DNA of 64,000 nucleotides from Serratia symbiotica (GCA_900380265.1 LR025083.1:434001-498000); one strand, 5' to 3'; counted from the first letter of the stretch, positions 14,110-24,627 are shown. Translations and numbers: made by a program. Notes: generated by a model not told the origin, from the letters alone.

Positions 14110-16764
14110 ATGGACAAAAGCACTGTTAAGATCCGTCAAACATTTCTCGATTTTTTCCATAGTAAGGACCATGAGGTTATAGCTAGCAGTTCTTTGGTTC
14201 CTTACAAAGATCCAACATTGTTGTTTACTAATGCTGGAATGAACCAATTTAAAGATGTTTTCTTGGGTCTGGAAAAACGAGCTTATTCCCGAGCTACGAC
14301 CTCGCAACGTTGTGTGCGAGCTGGTGGTAAGCATAACGACCTTGATAATATCGGCTATACTGTGCGTCACCACACTTTTTTTGAAATGTTGGGCAACTTT
14401 AGCTTCGGTGATTATTTTAAGCAAGAAGCGATCAGCTATGCTTGGGAACTACTAACCTCGGAAAAATGGTTCAACCTGCCAAAAGAAAAACTATGGATTA
14501 CCATCTATTCAACAGATAATGAAACTTTTGATATTTGGCAGAACTATATTGGTCTGTCAGCTGACCGTATTATCCGTGTCGGAGACAAGAAAGGCGTTGC
14601 TTTTTCTTCTGATAACTTTTGGCAAATGGGTGATACTGGACCTTGTGGCCCATGTACTGAGATCTTCTATGATCACGGCGATCATATCTGGGGTGGTCTT
14701 CCCGGTACGGCTGAAGAAGGAGGTGATCGCTATATTGAGATCTGGAACATCGTCTTCATCCAGTTCAATCGCCAGATTGATGGGGGTATTGTGCCATTAG
14801 CAAACCCATCAGTGGACACTGGAATGGGTCTTGAACGTATTGCAGCGGTGCTGCAAGATGTAAATAATAACTATGAGATTGATCTGTTCCGCACGCTAAA
14901 TGCTGCTGTAGCAAACGTAACCGGCGCCACCGATCTCGATAACAAATCCCTGCGTGTTATCGCCGATCATATCCGTGCCTGTGCTTTTCTAGTGTCAGAC
15001 GGTGTGATCCCGTCTAATGAGAGCCGTAGCTATGTGCTGCGGCGTATTATTCGTCGTGCGATCCGCCACGGCAACATTCTTGGTGTGAAAGACACTTTCT
15101 TATACAAGCTAGTGGCCCCGTTAATTGAAATTATGGGGCCAGCCGCTGCCGATTTGAAGCGTAAGCAGTCGCTGGTAGAGCAAGTACTAAAAGCTGAGGA
15201 AGAGAAGTTTTCATGTACGTTAGAACGCGGCTTGGCGTTGTTGGACCATGAGATAAACAAGTTGAAGAGTGAGACGTTGGCCGGTGCAATCGCTTTCCGG
15301 TTGTATGATACTTTTGGGTTTCCGGTTGATCTGACTTCCGATGTTTGTCGCGAGCGTGGGCTAAAGGTTGATGAAGCTGGATTTCAGCAGGAAATGGAAG
15401 AGCAGCGCCGCCGTGCGCGTGCGGCTAGCGGGTTTTCTGCAGACTACACTACTATGATCCGAGTGGATGAGAGTAGCCGATTCAGCGGTTATGATTATGA
15501 AGAACAGCAGGCGATGGTGATTGCGTTATTCCGAGATGGTAAGCCGGCCCAAAAAATTAATCCTGGTGAAGAAGCACTAGTGGTCTTGGATAAAACGCCA
15601 TTTTATTCTGAATCCGGCGGTCAGGTGGGTGACAAAGGGGTGTTGAAAGCTACCAGCACAAAGTTTATGGTGACTGACACCCAAAAATACGGCAGGGCCA
15701 CTGGGCACCTGGGAAAGCTGGAAACGGGGTCGCTGCAAGTGAAAGATCGCGTTTATGCGCAGATCGATACTAAACGGCGTAAAAGAATTTGCTTGAACCA
15801 TTCGGCGACTCATATGCTGCACGCCGCTCTGCGACAAACGCTGGGTGATCATGTTAACCAGAAGGGCTCGTTAGTTAACGATAAATATTTACGGTTTGAC
15901 TTCTCGCACTATGAAGCGATGCAGCCGGAGCAAATCCGTAGTGTGGAAGATCTGGTAAACAAGCAGGTTCGCCGAAACCTACTGGTACAGGCTGAAGTGA
16001 TGACGCTAGATGATGCCAAAGACAAGGGAGCGGTGGCATTATTCTGTGAGCAGTATGATAAACATGTGCGTGTATTGCGCATTGGTGACTTTTCAATTGA
16101 GTTATGTGGTGGTACCCACATCGGTCGTACCGGTGAGATTGGTTTGTTTAGTATTTTAACTGAGTTCGGTATTGCCGCAGGTGTGCGCCGTATTGAGGCA
16201 GTGACTGGCGAAGCTGCTATCGACAAGCTACATCAACACAGTGACCTGTTGCAAATTATTGCGCATTTAGTGAAAGGCGACAGTGGCAATCTAGCTGACA
16301 AGGTGAATGCAACGCTCGATCGTACGCGTTGGTTGGAAATAGAACTACAGAAATTGAAAGATCAGCAGGCGGCGCAGGAAAGTGCATACTTGGCGAGTCA
16401 GGCAAAAGTTGTTAAAGGTGTTAAGCTATTGGTCAGCCAAGTAGCTAATAATATCGAGGCGAAAGTGTTACGAATGATGGTTGATGATTTAAAAACTAAG
16501 TTAGGTTCAGGCATTATCGTCCTTGCCTCTATTACGGATAACAAGATTAGCTTGATTGCTGGTGTAACCAAGGAGCTTACAGATCGAGTGAAGGCTGTAG
16601 AACTCATCAGAAATGTGGCGAAGCAGGTAGCTGGAAATGGTGGCGGGCGCCCAGATATGGCGCAAGCAGGGGGAACGGCTATTAGTGCTCTTCCAGCGGC
16701 GTTAAACAGCATAGAGGCCTGGGTGGCTTCTATACTGTGCATACAACATAACAAGATAAAATAA
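14110..16764 (+). CDS. alaS: Alanyl-tRNA synthetase
   Basis: Charges tRNA-Ala and hydrolyses mischarged Ser/Gly-tRNA-Ala; cytoplasmic class II synthetase. The 884 residues are close to the 876 of E. coli. The N-terminal catalytic core ([32 protein letters not shown]) is followed by the editing domain, whose zinc ligands keep E. coli numbering: H564 and H568 in HSATH and C666 in CGGTH. The C-Ala domain ends with [12 protein letters not shown]. The frame is open 44 codons further upstream, but ATG 14110 ([10 protein letters not shown]) matches the E. coli start and the extra codons match nothing. The upstream Shine-Dalgarno is weak (TGGAA). Its substrate tRNA-Ala is in this same window at 40.4 kb. 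Confidence 0.97.
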   Translation: MDKSTVKIRQTFLDFFHSKDHEVIASSSLVPYKDPTLLFTNAGMNQFKDVFLGLEKRAYSRATTSQRCVRAGGKHNDLDNIGYTVRHHTFFEMLGNFSFGDYFKQEAISYAWELLTSEKWFNLPKEKLWITIYSTDNETFDIWQNYIGLSADRIIRVGDKKGVAFSSDNFWQMGDTGPCGPCTEIFYDHGDHIWGGLPGTAEEGGDRYIEIWNIVFIQFNRQIDGGIVPLANPSVDTGMGLERIAAVLQDVNNNYEIDLFRTLNAAVANVTGATDLDNKSLRVIADHIRACAFLVSDGVIPSNESRSYVLRRIIRRAIRHGNILGVKDTFLYKLVAPLIEIMGPAAADLKRKQSLVEQVLKAEEEKFSCTLERGLALLDHEINKLKSETLAGAIAFRLYDTFGFPVDLTSDVCRERGLKVDEAGFQQEMEEQRRRARAASGFSADYTTMIRVDESSRFSGYDYEEQQAMVIALFRDGKPAQKINPGEEALVVLDKTPFYSESGGQVGDKGVLKATSTKFMVTDTQKYGRATGHLGKLETGSLQVKDRVYAQIDTKRRKRICLNHSATHMLHAALRQTLGDHVNQKGSLVNDKYLRFDFSHYEAMQPEQIRSVEDLVNKQVRRNLLVQAEVMTLDDAKDKGAVALFCEQYDKHVRVLRIGDFSIELCGGTHIGRTGEIGLFSILTEFGIAAGVRRIEAVTGEAAIDKLHQHSDLLQIIAHLVKGDSGNLADKVNATLDRTRWLEIELQKLKDQQAAQESAYLASQAKVVKGVKLLVSQVANNIEAKVLRMMVDDLKTKLGSGIIVLASITDNKISLIAGVTKELTDRVKAVELIRNVAKQVAGNGGGRPDMAQAGGTAISALPAALNSIEAWVASILCIQHNKIK

Positions 16765-16985
16765 ATTGTTTTTAGTTTTTATGTAGTGCTAATACAGCTT
16801 AACTAATTACGGGAATAAAGTTTTCCACGTCAGCTTAAGTTATTATTGTCTGATGTGAGAGCCAGTCAGCTGATAGATAAATGACTTATGTGTTCACAAA
16901 ATATCCTTAGATTTTATCACAGATGATAAATACTAGGGGGGAAAGCTGAGAGACCCGACTCTTTTAATCTTTTAAGGAGCAACGA

Positions 16986-17171
16986 ATGTTAATTCTAACT
17001 CGTCGAGTTGGTGAAACCCTCATTATTGGTGATGAGGTTACGGTGACAGTCCTAGGGGTGAAAGGAAACCAGGTTCGTATCGGTGTAAATGCTCCAAAAG
17101 AGGTGTCAGTACATCGCGAAGAAATATATCAGCGTATTCAGGCAGAGAAGTCTCAACAGACGACTTACTGA
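16986..17171 (+). CDS. csrA: Carbon storage regulator CsrA
   Basis: A 61-residue dimeric RNA-binding protein that binds GGA motifs in mRNA leaders and represses or stabilises transcripts. The sequence [20 protein letters not shown] and the later [19 protein letters not shown] are nearly identical to E. coli, including the RNA-contacting L4 and R44 regions. A strong AAGGAG lies 6 bases before ATG. It follows alaS after 221 bp, as in E. coli. Keeping a global regulator in such a reduced region suggests it has a constitutive or essential role here (inference). Confidence 0.97.
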   Translation: MLILTRRVGETLIIGDEVTVTVLGVKGNQVRIGVNAPKEVSVHREEIYQRIQAEKSQQTTY

Positions 17172-17180
17172 TTTAGAAGT

Positions 17181-17216
17181 AGCGTCTCGTTGCTAAGTGG
17201 GACGCTTCCGTACTTT
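17181..17216 (+). terminator. Possible csrA terminator
   Basis: AGCGTCTC (17181-17188) pairs with GGGACGCT (17199-17206), an 8-bp stem with one G-T pair, 10 bases after the csrA stop. The following tract TCCGTACTTT is only moderately T-rich. Confidence 0.45.
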
Positions 17217-17369
17217 ATATATTCTTCTACTTCCCACATTGTTATTCTGCATTGTTATTTTTCATCTCTTTACTATTTTAATGCAGTTCCTTTGATATAA
17301 TATCATTTCCGTGAAATCACTCACGATTATTGTGAAGTCTGCCAACGAGCAAGTGTTTAGAGAAATTGT

Positions 17370-17397
17370 TTGACTTATCAGTCCGATACAGTAATAT
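17370..17397 (+). promoter_or_regulatory. Likely promoter of the tRNA-Ser/tRNA-Arg unit
   Basis: TTGACT (17370-17375), a 16-bp spacer and TAATAT (17392-17397), about 70 bp before tRNA-Ser. This is a near-consensus sigma-70 pair on the right strand at a plausible distance. Confidence 0.65.
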
Positions 17398-17465
17398 GTG
17401 TCGCCATCCAGACCTGATGAGATTCTCTCAGCATGAAGATTCGTAGTTTTAAAGAGAAGCCGTAT

Positions 17466-17557
17466 GGTGAGGTGGCCGAGAGGTTGAAGGCGCTCCCCTG
17501 CTAAGGGAGTATGCGGTGAAAACTGCATCCGGGGTTCGAATCCCCGCCCCACCGCCA
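17466..17557 (+). tRNA. serV: tRNA-Ser (GCT)
   Basis: Nearly identical to E. coli serV, with a long variable arm, anticodon GCT in loop CTGCTAA, T-loop TTCGAAT and encoded CCA. It is separated by 3 bases from tRNA-Arg, as in the E. coli serV-argV unit. One difference stands out: the 3' acceptor strand reads CCCCACC instead of CCTCACC, which makes an A5-C68 mismatch in the acceptor stem. Confidence 0.95.
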
Positions 17558-17560
17558 TTT

Positions 17561-17637
17561 GCATCCATAGCTCAGCTGGATAGAGTACTCGGCTACGAAC
17601 CGAGCGGTCGGAGGTTCGAATCCTCCTGGATGCACCA
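17561..17637 (+). tRNA. argV: tRNA-Arg (ACG)
   Basis: Near-identical to E. coli argV/Y/Z/Q with anticodon ACG, which becomes ICG after deamination and reads CGU, CGC and CGA. CCA is encoded. The acceptor change GCATCCA/TGGATGC is compensated on both strands relative to E. coli GCATCCG/CGGATGC. Only one copy follows tRNA-Ser here, where E. coli has four argQZYV copies. Confidence 0.96.
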
Positions 17638-17879
17638 TGGTAAAAACATATTAAAAATTTTACATCAATCAGTTTTGTAAGGGTTTCTTACAACCGCGGA
17701 TCTTGCTTTATAAAAAGATTACAACTAAAAATGCAACAGAGTAATTTTGCTTTGTTAAGAACTTGAACATCTACTTTATTAAGTGTCTTATTTCACAAGA
17801 TCTTTCCCCTGATCTTAAAATGCTCATATTGTTTGGTATACATTCTTCAACTAGTACCTGTCTAGCGACAACTTCATGC

Positions 17880-18460
17880 CTTTGCGTTAAAGTAACTGTT
17901 CGGCTAAAAGGCATGTATCATTGAATAATAATCTTCGTCTTGTATAAAGGTCTTATTTCCGAGATTAATAGTAATATCGGCGATAGCGAACCGACATACT
18001 GAAATCGACGCATAAGGCTTTGTTTTTTTACTGAACCCCGTTGCATGATGAAGGGGTGTGCTCAATAGTTATCCGACCAGGCATATCGTCAAAGTGATAC
18101 CGCTAGTGGTCAGGTAGAGCTCGATCTCTATTATGTGGCTGCAGAGAAAATGCGCACAGTGTAGGCGATGCTCGTAGGCAGTAGGTACTCAATTGTCGCT
18201 CTCCGATGCGAATAGGCACTATCAGATAATACCGCATGGCGGAAACCGGGCACCGCCATTTGGTTTTATTCCACTATGTTGACGCGATCCTTGGCACTCA
18301 TGATATACAGCTTTGCAAGTTGGAACTGGGCAGCACCCTCAGCTGTGCTGAATGGATCGGTATCTATTGAGAATCATGCATTGCGCTTAAAGTCGCCGAT
18401 TTTGAATTCATATTTGCAAAGAGGGAAATGGCTATGGTAGACGTTGGTAAGCCGTAAGTG
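17880..18460 (+). pseudogene. yqaB: yqaB (fructose-1-phosphatase, HAD family) fossil
   Basis: No open frame, but two blocks in order match YqaB. Around 18178 a frame reads A-V-G-T (GCAGTAGGTACT), matching MAVGTGSES. From 18395 another reads ADFEFIFAKREMAMVDV against ADFGIQAARAAGMDAVDV. Position between the tRNA-Arg gene and gshA and the orientation both agree with E. coli (csrA-tRNA-yqaB-yqaA-gshA in this direction). Ends are estimates from gene length. The yqaA space (18.47-18.87 kb) shows nothing I can read. Confidence 0.65.
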
Positions 18461-18871
18461 ACTACTTAAGCCTGTTTTTATGATCAGTATGGTAGGGACA
18501 TCCATACATGTCTTCGATTGCTTTATAGGCTAACAACTACATATTAGCGGAATGGCTGATACTAGTGCGTTGACGGAGTCATTCATTATAGACTTCTTAT
18601 TATCAGCGTTATAAAAGCTCAAAGAAAGGGAGAAATGTGTACTACGCGGTCTTTATGCTGGTAGTCGGTGATTTTTGTGTATGTTAGGTAGCCATTTATT
18701 TAGCCACTGCCGTGCTATTTCTGTTTATCTGGGAAATATTCCATTAGTTCAAAATAGCTTATTATCAAGTAATAAAGTTGCGGATGCCGGCATTAAAGGA
18801 ATAGATACAATAGGTCTTGGTTACGGATTTAGTATGGTAATGAATGATTATGTTAGAAACAGGAGGTCAAT

Positions 18872-20455
18872 TTGATTCCAGATGTCTCACAGGGGCTTGC
18901 TTGGTTGAAAGTTAATCCAAAAGTCTTAAAAGGGATTCGCCGGGGTATTGAACGTGAAACATTGCGAGTTACTCCATACGGTACGCTGGCTCTAACTAGA
19001 CATCCAGTAAAATTTGGGGCAGCATTAACGCACCACTGGATCACAACAGATTTTGCCGAAGCGATGTTAGAGTTCATTACACCAGTTTATGACAATCTCG
19101 ATCATTTGCTAACTTTCTTGCGTGATATTCATCGTTATGTGGCGCGTAATCTGCGTGAGGAGCGTATGTGGCCATTTAGCATGCCATGTTTTATTGATAC
19201 TGAGCAGGATATTAAACTGGCGCGCTTCGGTTCGTCGAATATTGGTCGAATGAAGACACTGTATCGAGAGGGATTGAAAAACCGCTATGGCGCGCTGATG
19301 CAGACTATCTCCGGTGTGCATTATAACTTCTCGCTACCGATAGCGTTTTGGCAGGCATGGAGAGGGATAGAAGACGTAGAAAGTGGTAAAGCGCAGATCT
19401 CGGCGGGCTATTTCAGCCTGATACGTAACTATTACCGTTTTGGCTGGGTAATTCCATATCTGTTTGGTGCTTCACCGGCGACCTGTTCTTCTTTCTTGAG
19501 AAATCGCAAATCCAATCTTCCGTTTGAATGCGCTGAGTGGGGCATGTGTTATCTACCATATGCTACTTCGCTACGGTTGAGTGATCTTGGCTATACCAAC
19601 CAGTCACAGAGTGATTTGGGTATTAATTTAAACGATCTGGCCAGTTATGTTGCAGCTCTGAAGAGAGCGGTCATTACGCCTTCAGAAACGTTTGCTCGGC
19701 TAGGTCTGAAGGAGGGCGATCACTACTTACAACTGAATAGCAACTTGCTGCAGATCGAAAATGAATTGTACGCTCCGATCAGGCCAAAGCGTGTCACCAA
19801 TAGTGAGGAGACACCATCAGATGCACTCTTGCGTGGTGGAGTTGAGTATATTGAGGTACGTGCGCTTGATGTCAACCCGTTCTCGCCAATAGGTGTGGAT
19901 GCGGTACAGGTGCGGTTTTTGGATCTTTTCCTGATATGGTGCGTGCTGGCGGAAGCACTGGATATGGGTAGTGCGGAGCTGCTATATTGTAGCCAAAAAA
20001 ACTGGGACAGAGTGATCCTTGCAGGACGAAAATTGGGCCAGACTATTGATCTTGCCTGCGATGGCAGCCACGAGCCTTTGGATAAGGTAGGTAAAGCGCT
20101 ATTTAACGATTTGCGCCGACTAGCTGAGGTACTAGATGGAGAGCTGGGCGATCAGCAGTATCAGAAAGTTTGCGATGAGCTAGTCGCCGCATTTGACAAT
20201 CCGGATCTGACTGTTTCGGCACGTATTTTAAAGGTTATGAGGGAAGAAAGTATTGGCTGTGTAAGTCTTGGACTTATGGAAAAATATCACGAGATGTTGA
20301 TTGAAGAGCCATTAGAAATTCTGAATGAAGCAGAATTACTCAAGGAGAAGGAAGCTTCAGTACAGCGTCAGCGCCACATAGAATCTAGGGATAAGCTAAG
20401 TTTTGAAGAATTTATAAAACAGGCCGGAAGAAGCTGCAAAAGAAAGGGCATGTGA
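18872..20455 (+). CDS. gshA: Glutamate-cysteine ligase
   Basis: ATP-dependent first step of glutathione synthesis, joining glutamate and cysteine; cytoplasmic. The 527 residues (E. coli 518) align throughout, including the ERETLRV loop near residue 28, [33 protein letters not shown] and [15 protein letters not shown]. The start is TTG at 18872, as in E. coli, behind a strong AGGAGGT. The C-terminal 30 residues diverge and are lysine-rich, which is common when reduced genomes drift. It is convergent with corB across a 405-bp gap that carries hairpins. Keeping it suggests glutathione is still made, provided gshB exists elsewhere. Confidence 0.96.
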   Translation: MIPDVSQGLAWLKVNPKVLKGIRRGIERETLRVTPYGTLALTRHPVKFGAALTHHWITTDFAEAMLEFITPVYDNLDHLLTFLRDIHRYVARNLREERMWPFSMPCFIDTEQDIKLARFGSSNIGRMKTLYREGLKNRYGALMQTISGVHYNFSLPIAFWQAWRGIEDVESGKAQISAGYFSLIRNYYRFGWVIPYLFGASPATCSSFLRNRKSNLPFECAEWGMCYLPYATSLRLSDLGYTNQSQSDLGINLNDLASYVAALKRAVITPSETFARLGLKEGDHYLQLNSNLLQIENELYAPIRPKRVTNSEETPSDALLRGGVEYIEVRALDVNPFSPIGVDAVQVRFLDLFLIWCVLAEALDMGSAELLYCSQKNWDRVILAGRKLGQTIDLACDGSHEPLDKVGKALFNDLRRLAEVLDGELGDQQYQKVCDELVAAFDNPDLTVSARILKVMREESIGCVSLGLMEKYHEMLIEEPLEILNEAELLKEKEASVQRQRHIESRDKLSFEEFIKQAGRSCKRKGM

Positions 20456-20607
20456 AGGTATCTAAATTACATGCCATATAATAGAGGTGATGATAATCAA
20501 TTTGAGCTTTTAACTGAGGTAGATTGCTGAGTAAACAGGTCCCTTAATGAAATTAAATATTGGATCTAAAAAAAGTGCATTTTTTTATTCAACCAACATA
20601 CCGAGTA

Positions 20608-20657
20608 GTTAAAAGAACACCGGTTGCATCTAGAAAAGTCTCAAACGACAACCGGTG
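20608..20657 (-). terminator. Likely corB terminator
   Basis: CACCGGTTG (20618-20626) and CAACCGGTG (20649-20657) form a perfect 9-bp GC-rich stem with a 22-base loop. Read on the minus strand it is followed by TTCTTTTAA, a fair T-tract, about 200 bp past the corB stop. Confidence 0.55.
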
Positions 20658-20674
20658 CTGTGGAATCACTAACG

Positions 20675-20703
20675 GAAGGTACAAAAGTCTCTTTTGAACC
20701 TTC
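20675..20703. terminator. Hairpin between convergent gshA and corB
   Basis: GAAGGT-A-CAAAAG, loop TCT, CTTTTG-A-ACCTTC: two 6-bp helices separated by one A-A mismatch. It sits between two convergent genes and could stop either transcript; the T-tract is weak on both strands. Confidence 0.45.
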
Positions 20704-20860
20704 TCTAATGCAAATTAGATTATGATTATCTGATAAAATCGCACCCAATATAATTGGTATTATATTAATAATATTTATACATATATCAGAAAGTAAAGCG
20801 AAGATGTATATATATTCAGTATATCAAGCCACCCTGTCGCTTTCTTGTTGATCACTATGG

Positions 20861-22156
20861 TTAGGGCTCGTTGTCTTCTAACCTGACTGGAAGTGGATTG
20901 ATCGGTTTCACACAGACCTGTTTAATCATATTATCCTGCACATCTAAGATCTCTATCTCGTAGTGACTTACACAGACTAGGGTGCCGATTTCCGGTATCT
21001 CTTCCAATTCTTCTAATAACATGCCGTTAATGGTGCGCGCCCCGATAGCCGGGAGGTTCCAGTGAAACGCTTTATTCAGCTCACGTACGTTAGCAGTGCC
21101 GTCGATTAATACCGATCCGTCGCTCTGAGGCTTGACCTCTTCCGCCAGTGTTGGTGACATAGAGGTAGTGAAATCCCCAACGATCTCTTCAAGAATATCC
21201 TCTACTGTTACCAGCCCCTGAATGTCCCCATATTCGTCGACGACGATACTGACTTTCTCTTTGTTGCGCTGGAATTTTACTAATTGTATATTGAGTGACG
21301 TGCTTTTAGGGACAAAGTAAATTTTATCAGCAGCGCGCAGAAGATTTTCCTTATTGAACTCTTTTTTCTCAGTCATCAGGCGGTAGGCTTCCCGCACCCG
21401 TAGCATGCCGATAGCATCATCCAGCGAACTTCGGTATAGCACAATGCGACCATGTGGTGAATGGGTGAGTTGCCGCATGATCGACTTCCAGTCGGCATTG
21501 ACATCGATACCGATGATCTCGTTGCGTGGTACCATGATATCTTCAACTGTTACCTTTTCTAGATCAAGTACTGAAATTAGCATGTTCTGATTACTTCGTG
21601 AAATCTTTGACTGGGATTCATTCACAATGGTGCGTAATTCGTCTTTGCTAACAGCATCGCTGATATGCACGTTGGTATGGATGCCAAACAGGCGCAGCAC
21701 TAGGCTGGTGATACCGTTCAGCAGCCAAACGAGAGGAAACATCACCTTTTGCAATGGTGTGAGAAAAATACTGCTAGTGAAAGCAATACGTTCTGGATAG
21801 ATTGCGGCGAAGGTTTTAGGTAACACTTCAGCAAATAGCAATATAGTAAAGGTTAACACGCCGGTCGCGATCGCCACACCAAGGTCGCCCTGCAAACGCA
21901 TGCCAACTATAGTCGCTAACGCTGATGCGAGAATATTGATCAGGTTATTTCCGATCAGCACTAGGCCAATTAAGCGATCTGGCTTTTCCAGGAGTTTCTC
22001 TACTCGCCTGGCAGATTGGTTTCCTTGTTTGGCTCGGTGACGGAGGCGATAGCGGTTAAGCGTCATTATACCAGTTTCAGAAGCTGAGAAATAAGCCGAG
22101 ACCACTATCATGGTTATCAGAATAATGATTAGGGTTCCTGTCGACACGTGATCCAA
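20861..22156 (-). CDS. corB: CNNM/CorC-type membrane protein CorB (YfjD)
   Basis: Inner-membrane protein of the CNNM family, linked in enterobacteria to magnesium and cobalt homeostasis. Its 431 residues align end to end with E. coli YfjD. The order is a DUF21 membrane region with three or four hydrophobic segments (about residues 1-180, with GNNLINILASA and AEVLPKT), two CBS domains (about 200-330, with VEDIMVPR and VTVEDILEEIVGD) and a C-terminal CorC_HlyC domain (about 345-425). The start is TTG at 22156, behind AAGGA 8 bases upstream; MDHVSTGTL then matches E. coli MEHISTTTL. The decaying ypjD lies just upstream, as in the ancestral neighbourhood. Confidence 0.93.
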   Translation of the reverse strand: MDHVSTGTLIIILITMIVVSAYFSASETGIMTLNRYRLRHRAKQGNQSARRVEKLLEKPDRLIGLVLIGNNLINILASALATIVGMRLQGDLGVAIATGVLTFTILLFAEVLPKTFAAIYPERIAFTSSIFLTPLQKVMFPLVWLLNGITSLVLRLFGIHTNVHISDAVSKDELRTIVNESQSKISRSNQNMLISVLDLEKVTVEDIMVPRNEIIGIDVNADWKSIMRQLTHSPHGRIVLYRSSLDDAIGMLRVREAYRLMTEKKEFNKENLLRAADKIYFVPKSTSLNIQLVKFQRNKEKVSIVVDEYGDIQGLVTVEDILEEIVGDFTTSMSPTLAEEVKPQSDGSVLIDGTANVRELNKAFHWNLPAIGARTINGMLLEELEEIPEIGTLVCVSHYEIEILDVQDNMIKQVCVKPINPLPVRLEDNEP

Positions 22157-22463
22157 CGCGACATTCCTTATATTGTGAGAGAAGATAGTTTTGGTGTTTT
22201 AGTTTAGCATGTCCTGTTAAATCAGACGGCTACAGAAGTAGGTGAATATAAGAAGAATGCTCTGAACAACTTAAGCAAACGGCATGATGACCCCGTCAGC
22301 CTGATGATAATTGCCCGCAGTAGAATGATCTACATAAACCATGCCATGATCGACAGAATGACTTGTTGCATAGTGTATCTATATAAACTATGCCAGTGCA
22401 TAGTGTAAGTGTTAAAAGCAGCCCATCGATTTGGGCAATTCGGGGTATTTGTATTCAACGTTA

Positions 22464-22967
22464 TTAGAGGAGGTATGGCATCGCTGATGGCCAGTGTCGT
22501 TTTTCCAATAAATAATTCATAGAGGTAAATGGTAACGAATACAGCTTAGTTGTAAGCGGGATGGTGTAAGAAAACAACGTCAGGAGAATATGCGTTATTA
22601 ATTCTGCGCTTGCTTTCAAATAAATCATCAACTTACCCGACATAAAACTGCTAAAGGTAAGATCGATCATCGCAAAGCTGTAGATGATCGGAACAAGGAA
22701 CCAGTCACGATTACGGAAAGTGATAGGAGTTATTATCCGGAAAATCATAAAGCTACTGGTGGCGCCGATAGTTAGACGTCGAAGGCTTTGAGCAGGGCTG
22801 AGATAAAAAGTTTGCTGCCATAGCGTTGCAATGTGGCCGAGTGCTTCTGGCACTCCTGATACTAGAGCAAATCTACGGTCTTCACTATTCCTTCGCACTA
22901 AGCTAGGGAGAATTAGTAAAATCCTAAATAGGCAGCCTATAAAAGAAAGCATTAATAAAACTAGCAT
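22464..22967 (-). pseudogene. ypjD: ypjD (CcsA-like membrane protein) pseudogene, half still open
   Basis: A 167-codon frame matches the first two thirds of E. coli YpjD (about 263 residues), a cytochrome c assembly-like membrane protein of poorly known role. Recognisable blocks are FRNRDWFLVPIIYSFAMIDL (E. coli SRNRGWLLLPIVYAFALINL) and LITHILLTLFSYT. The frame stops at 22464 and the last 95 or so residues, expected at about 22.2-22.46 kb, are gone. It lies divergent to ffh and upstream of corB, as in E. coli. A short functional product is possible but unlikely, since conserved C-terminal helices are missing. Confidence 0.8.
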
Positions 22968-23077
22968 AGTATTTTATTTGTCGTAGCGTGGTTAATTTAG
23001 GCATCAGTATATCGCTGCGGGTCCTGTACTCCAAGAGATCTCCCAGCTTGATACAAGAGAATTTGCCTGCTCCGTGT

Positions 23078-23083
23078 TATAAT
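23078..23083 (+). promoter_or_regulatory. Possible -10 element for ffh
   Basis: A perfect TATAAT lies 54 bp before the ffh start codon. No good -35 is found at 16-18 bp; TTGATA at 23048 is too far (24 bp). Confidence 0.35.
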
Positions 23084-23136
23084 TACCACAATTGTGCCGC
23101 TAGTATGGCCTGTTATTATAGGTTGAGGATCAGCCA

Positions 23137-24492
23137 ATGTTTGAAAATTTAACCGATCGATTATCGCGCACATTGCGTAATATTAGCGGCCGTGGGCGGC
23201 TAACCGAAGAGAATATTAAGGAAACCCTGCGGGAAGTACGTATAGCTCTGCTAGAAGCAGACGTAGCACTGAAGGTAGTTCATGATTTTGTTAACCGCGT
23301 CAAAGAAACTGCTGTTGGCCATGAAGTTAACAAAAGCCTAACGCCGGGACAAGAATTCGTCAAGATCGTTAAGAAAGAGCTGATTGCCCAGATGGGCGGA
23401 GTGAACAACGCGCTGAATCTCGCGACTCAGCCACCAGCGGTGCTTCTGATGGTTGGTCTGCAGGGTGCAGGTAAAACGACAAGCGCCGCTAAGTTTGGAA
23501 AGTTTCTGAAAGAAAAATATAAAAAGAAAGTTCTGCTAGTGTCTGCGGACGTGTATCGCCCCGCCGCGCTCAAGCAATTGGAGGTACTGGCAACAAGCGC
23601 TGGTATTGATTGCTTCCCCGCTGATGCTATAGGAAAACCGCTCGATATTGTCAACCAGGCGCTAAAGCAGGCTAAATTGAAATTCTACGATGCATTGATC
23701 GTAGATACAGCTGGCTTTTTGCATATTGACAAGGAAATGATGTCCGAAATTAAGCAGGTGCATGCGGCAATTAATCCGATAGAAACTCTGTTTGTGGTTG
23801 ATGCTATGACCGGTCAGGATGCTGCCAACATCGCAAAAGTTTTTCATGAAGCGCTGCCACTTACTGGTATAGTTTTAACTAAAGTCGATGGTGATGCGCG
23901 CGGTGGTGCCGCGCTTTCTATTCGCCAAGTTACCGGTAAGCCGATTAAGTTTCTCGGTATGGGGGAGAAAACTGAGGCACTGGAGCCATTTCACCCAGAT
24001 CGAGTGGCATCACGCATCCTGGGTATGGGTGATATGCTATCGCTGATCGAAGATATCGAAACCCAAGGTAATCATGAACAAGCGAAGAAACTGGCCAATA
24101 AGGTGAAAAAGGGTGATAAGTTTGACTTAACTGACTTTTTGGAACAACTCAAGCAGATGCGAAAGATGGGCGGCATGGCTAGCATATTAACTAAACTGCC
24201 TGGTGTCGGTCAACTTCCGGAGAACGTGAAGTGGCAGATGGAGGACAAATTTTTTATTCGAATGGAGGCAATCATTAATTCAATGACGGTGAAAGAACGC
24301 GCCAAGCCGGAAATCATTAAAGGCTCACGTAAGCGCCGTATCGCGCTGGGGTCCGGCGTGCAGGTGCAGGATGTTAACCGATTGCTCAAAAAGTTTGACG
24401 AAATGCAACGCATGATCAAGAAGCTAAAAAAAGGCGGAATCGTGAAGATGATGCATACTATGAAAGGCATGGATAATGTCGAGTTTCGCTAA
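23137..24492 (+). CDS. ffh: Signal recognition particle protein Ffh (SRP54)
   Basis: GTPase that binds 4.5S RNA and signal sequences and hands ribosomes to FtsY at the membrane. The 451 residues (E. coli 453) show an N domain (about 1-90), a G domain with GLQGAGKTT from residue 107, LVSADVYRPAA and TKVDGDARGGAA, and an M domain from about 300 with GSRKRRIALGSG, which contacts 4.5S RNA. GAGG lies 8 bases before ATG. Unusually, the G3 motif DTAGR reads DTAGF (residues 190-194): a normally invariant arginine has been replaced. The methionine-rich C-terminal tail is also shortened. The rest is well conserved, so I treat it as functional. Confidence 0.95.
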   Translation: MFENLTDRLSRTLRNISGRGRLTEENIKETLREVRIALLEADVALKVVHDFVNRVKETAVGHEVNKSLTPGQEFVKIVKKELIAQMGGVNNALNLATQPPAVLLMVGLQGAGKTTSAAKFGKFLKEKYKKKVLLVSADVYRPAALKQLEVLATSAGIDCFPADAIGKPLDIVNQALKQAKLKFYDALIVDTAGFLHIDKEMMSEIKQVHAAINPIETLFVVDAMTGQDAANIAKVFHEALPLTGIVLTKVDGDARGGAALSIRQVTGKPIKFLGMGEKTEALEPFHPDRVASRILGMGDMLSLIEDIETQGNHEQAKKLANKVKKGDKFDLTDFLEQLKQMRKMGGMASILTKLPGVGQLPENVKWQMEDKFFIRMEAIINSMTVKERAKPEIIKGSRKRRIALGSGVQVQDVNRLLKKFDEMQRMIKKLKKGGIVKMMHTMKGMDNVEFR

Positions 24493-24621
24493 CCACTAAC
24501 AGATGAATGCCCGTTAAAAGTGCCTGTTGTTAGGATCAGGTCCTTCTTCTAGGACTGTCCAAAACTTGATCAGGTATTAAAATTTCAGTGTTCGTTCTAG
24601 TCTTTAGATTGCTTTTTGCGC

Positions 24622-24627
24622 TATAAT
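24622..24627 (+). promoter_or_regulatory. Possible -10 element for the rpsP operon
   Basis: TATAAT at 24622-24627, 84 bp before the rpsP start, is the best promoter-like site in the ffh-rpsP gap. The -35 region is weak. Confidence 0.4.
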
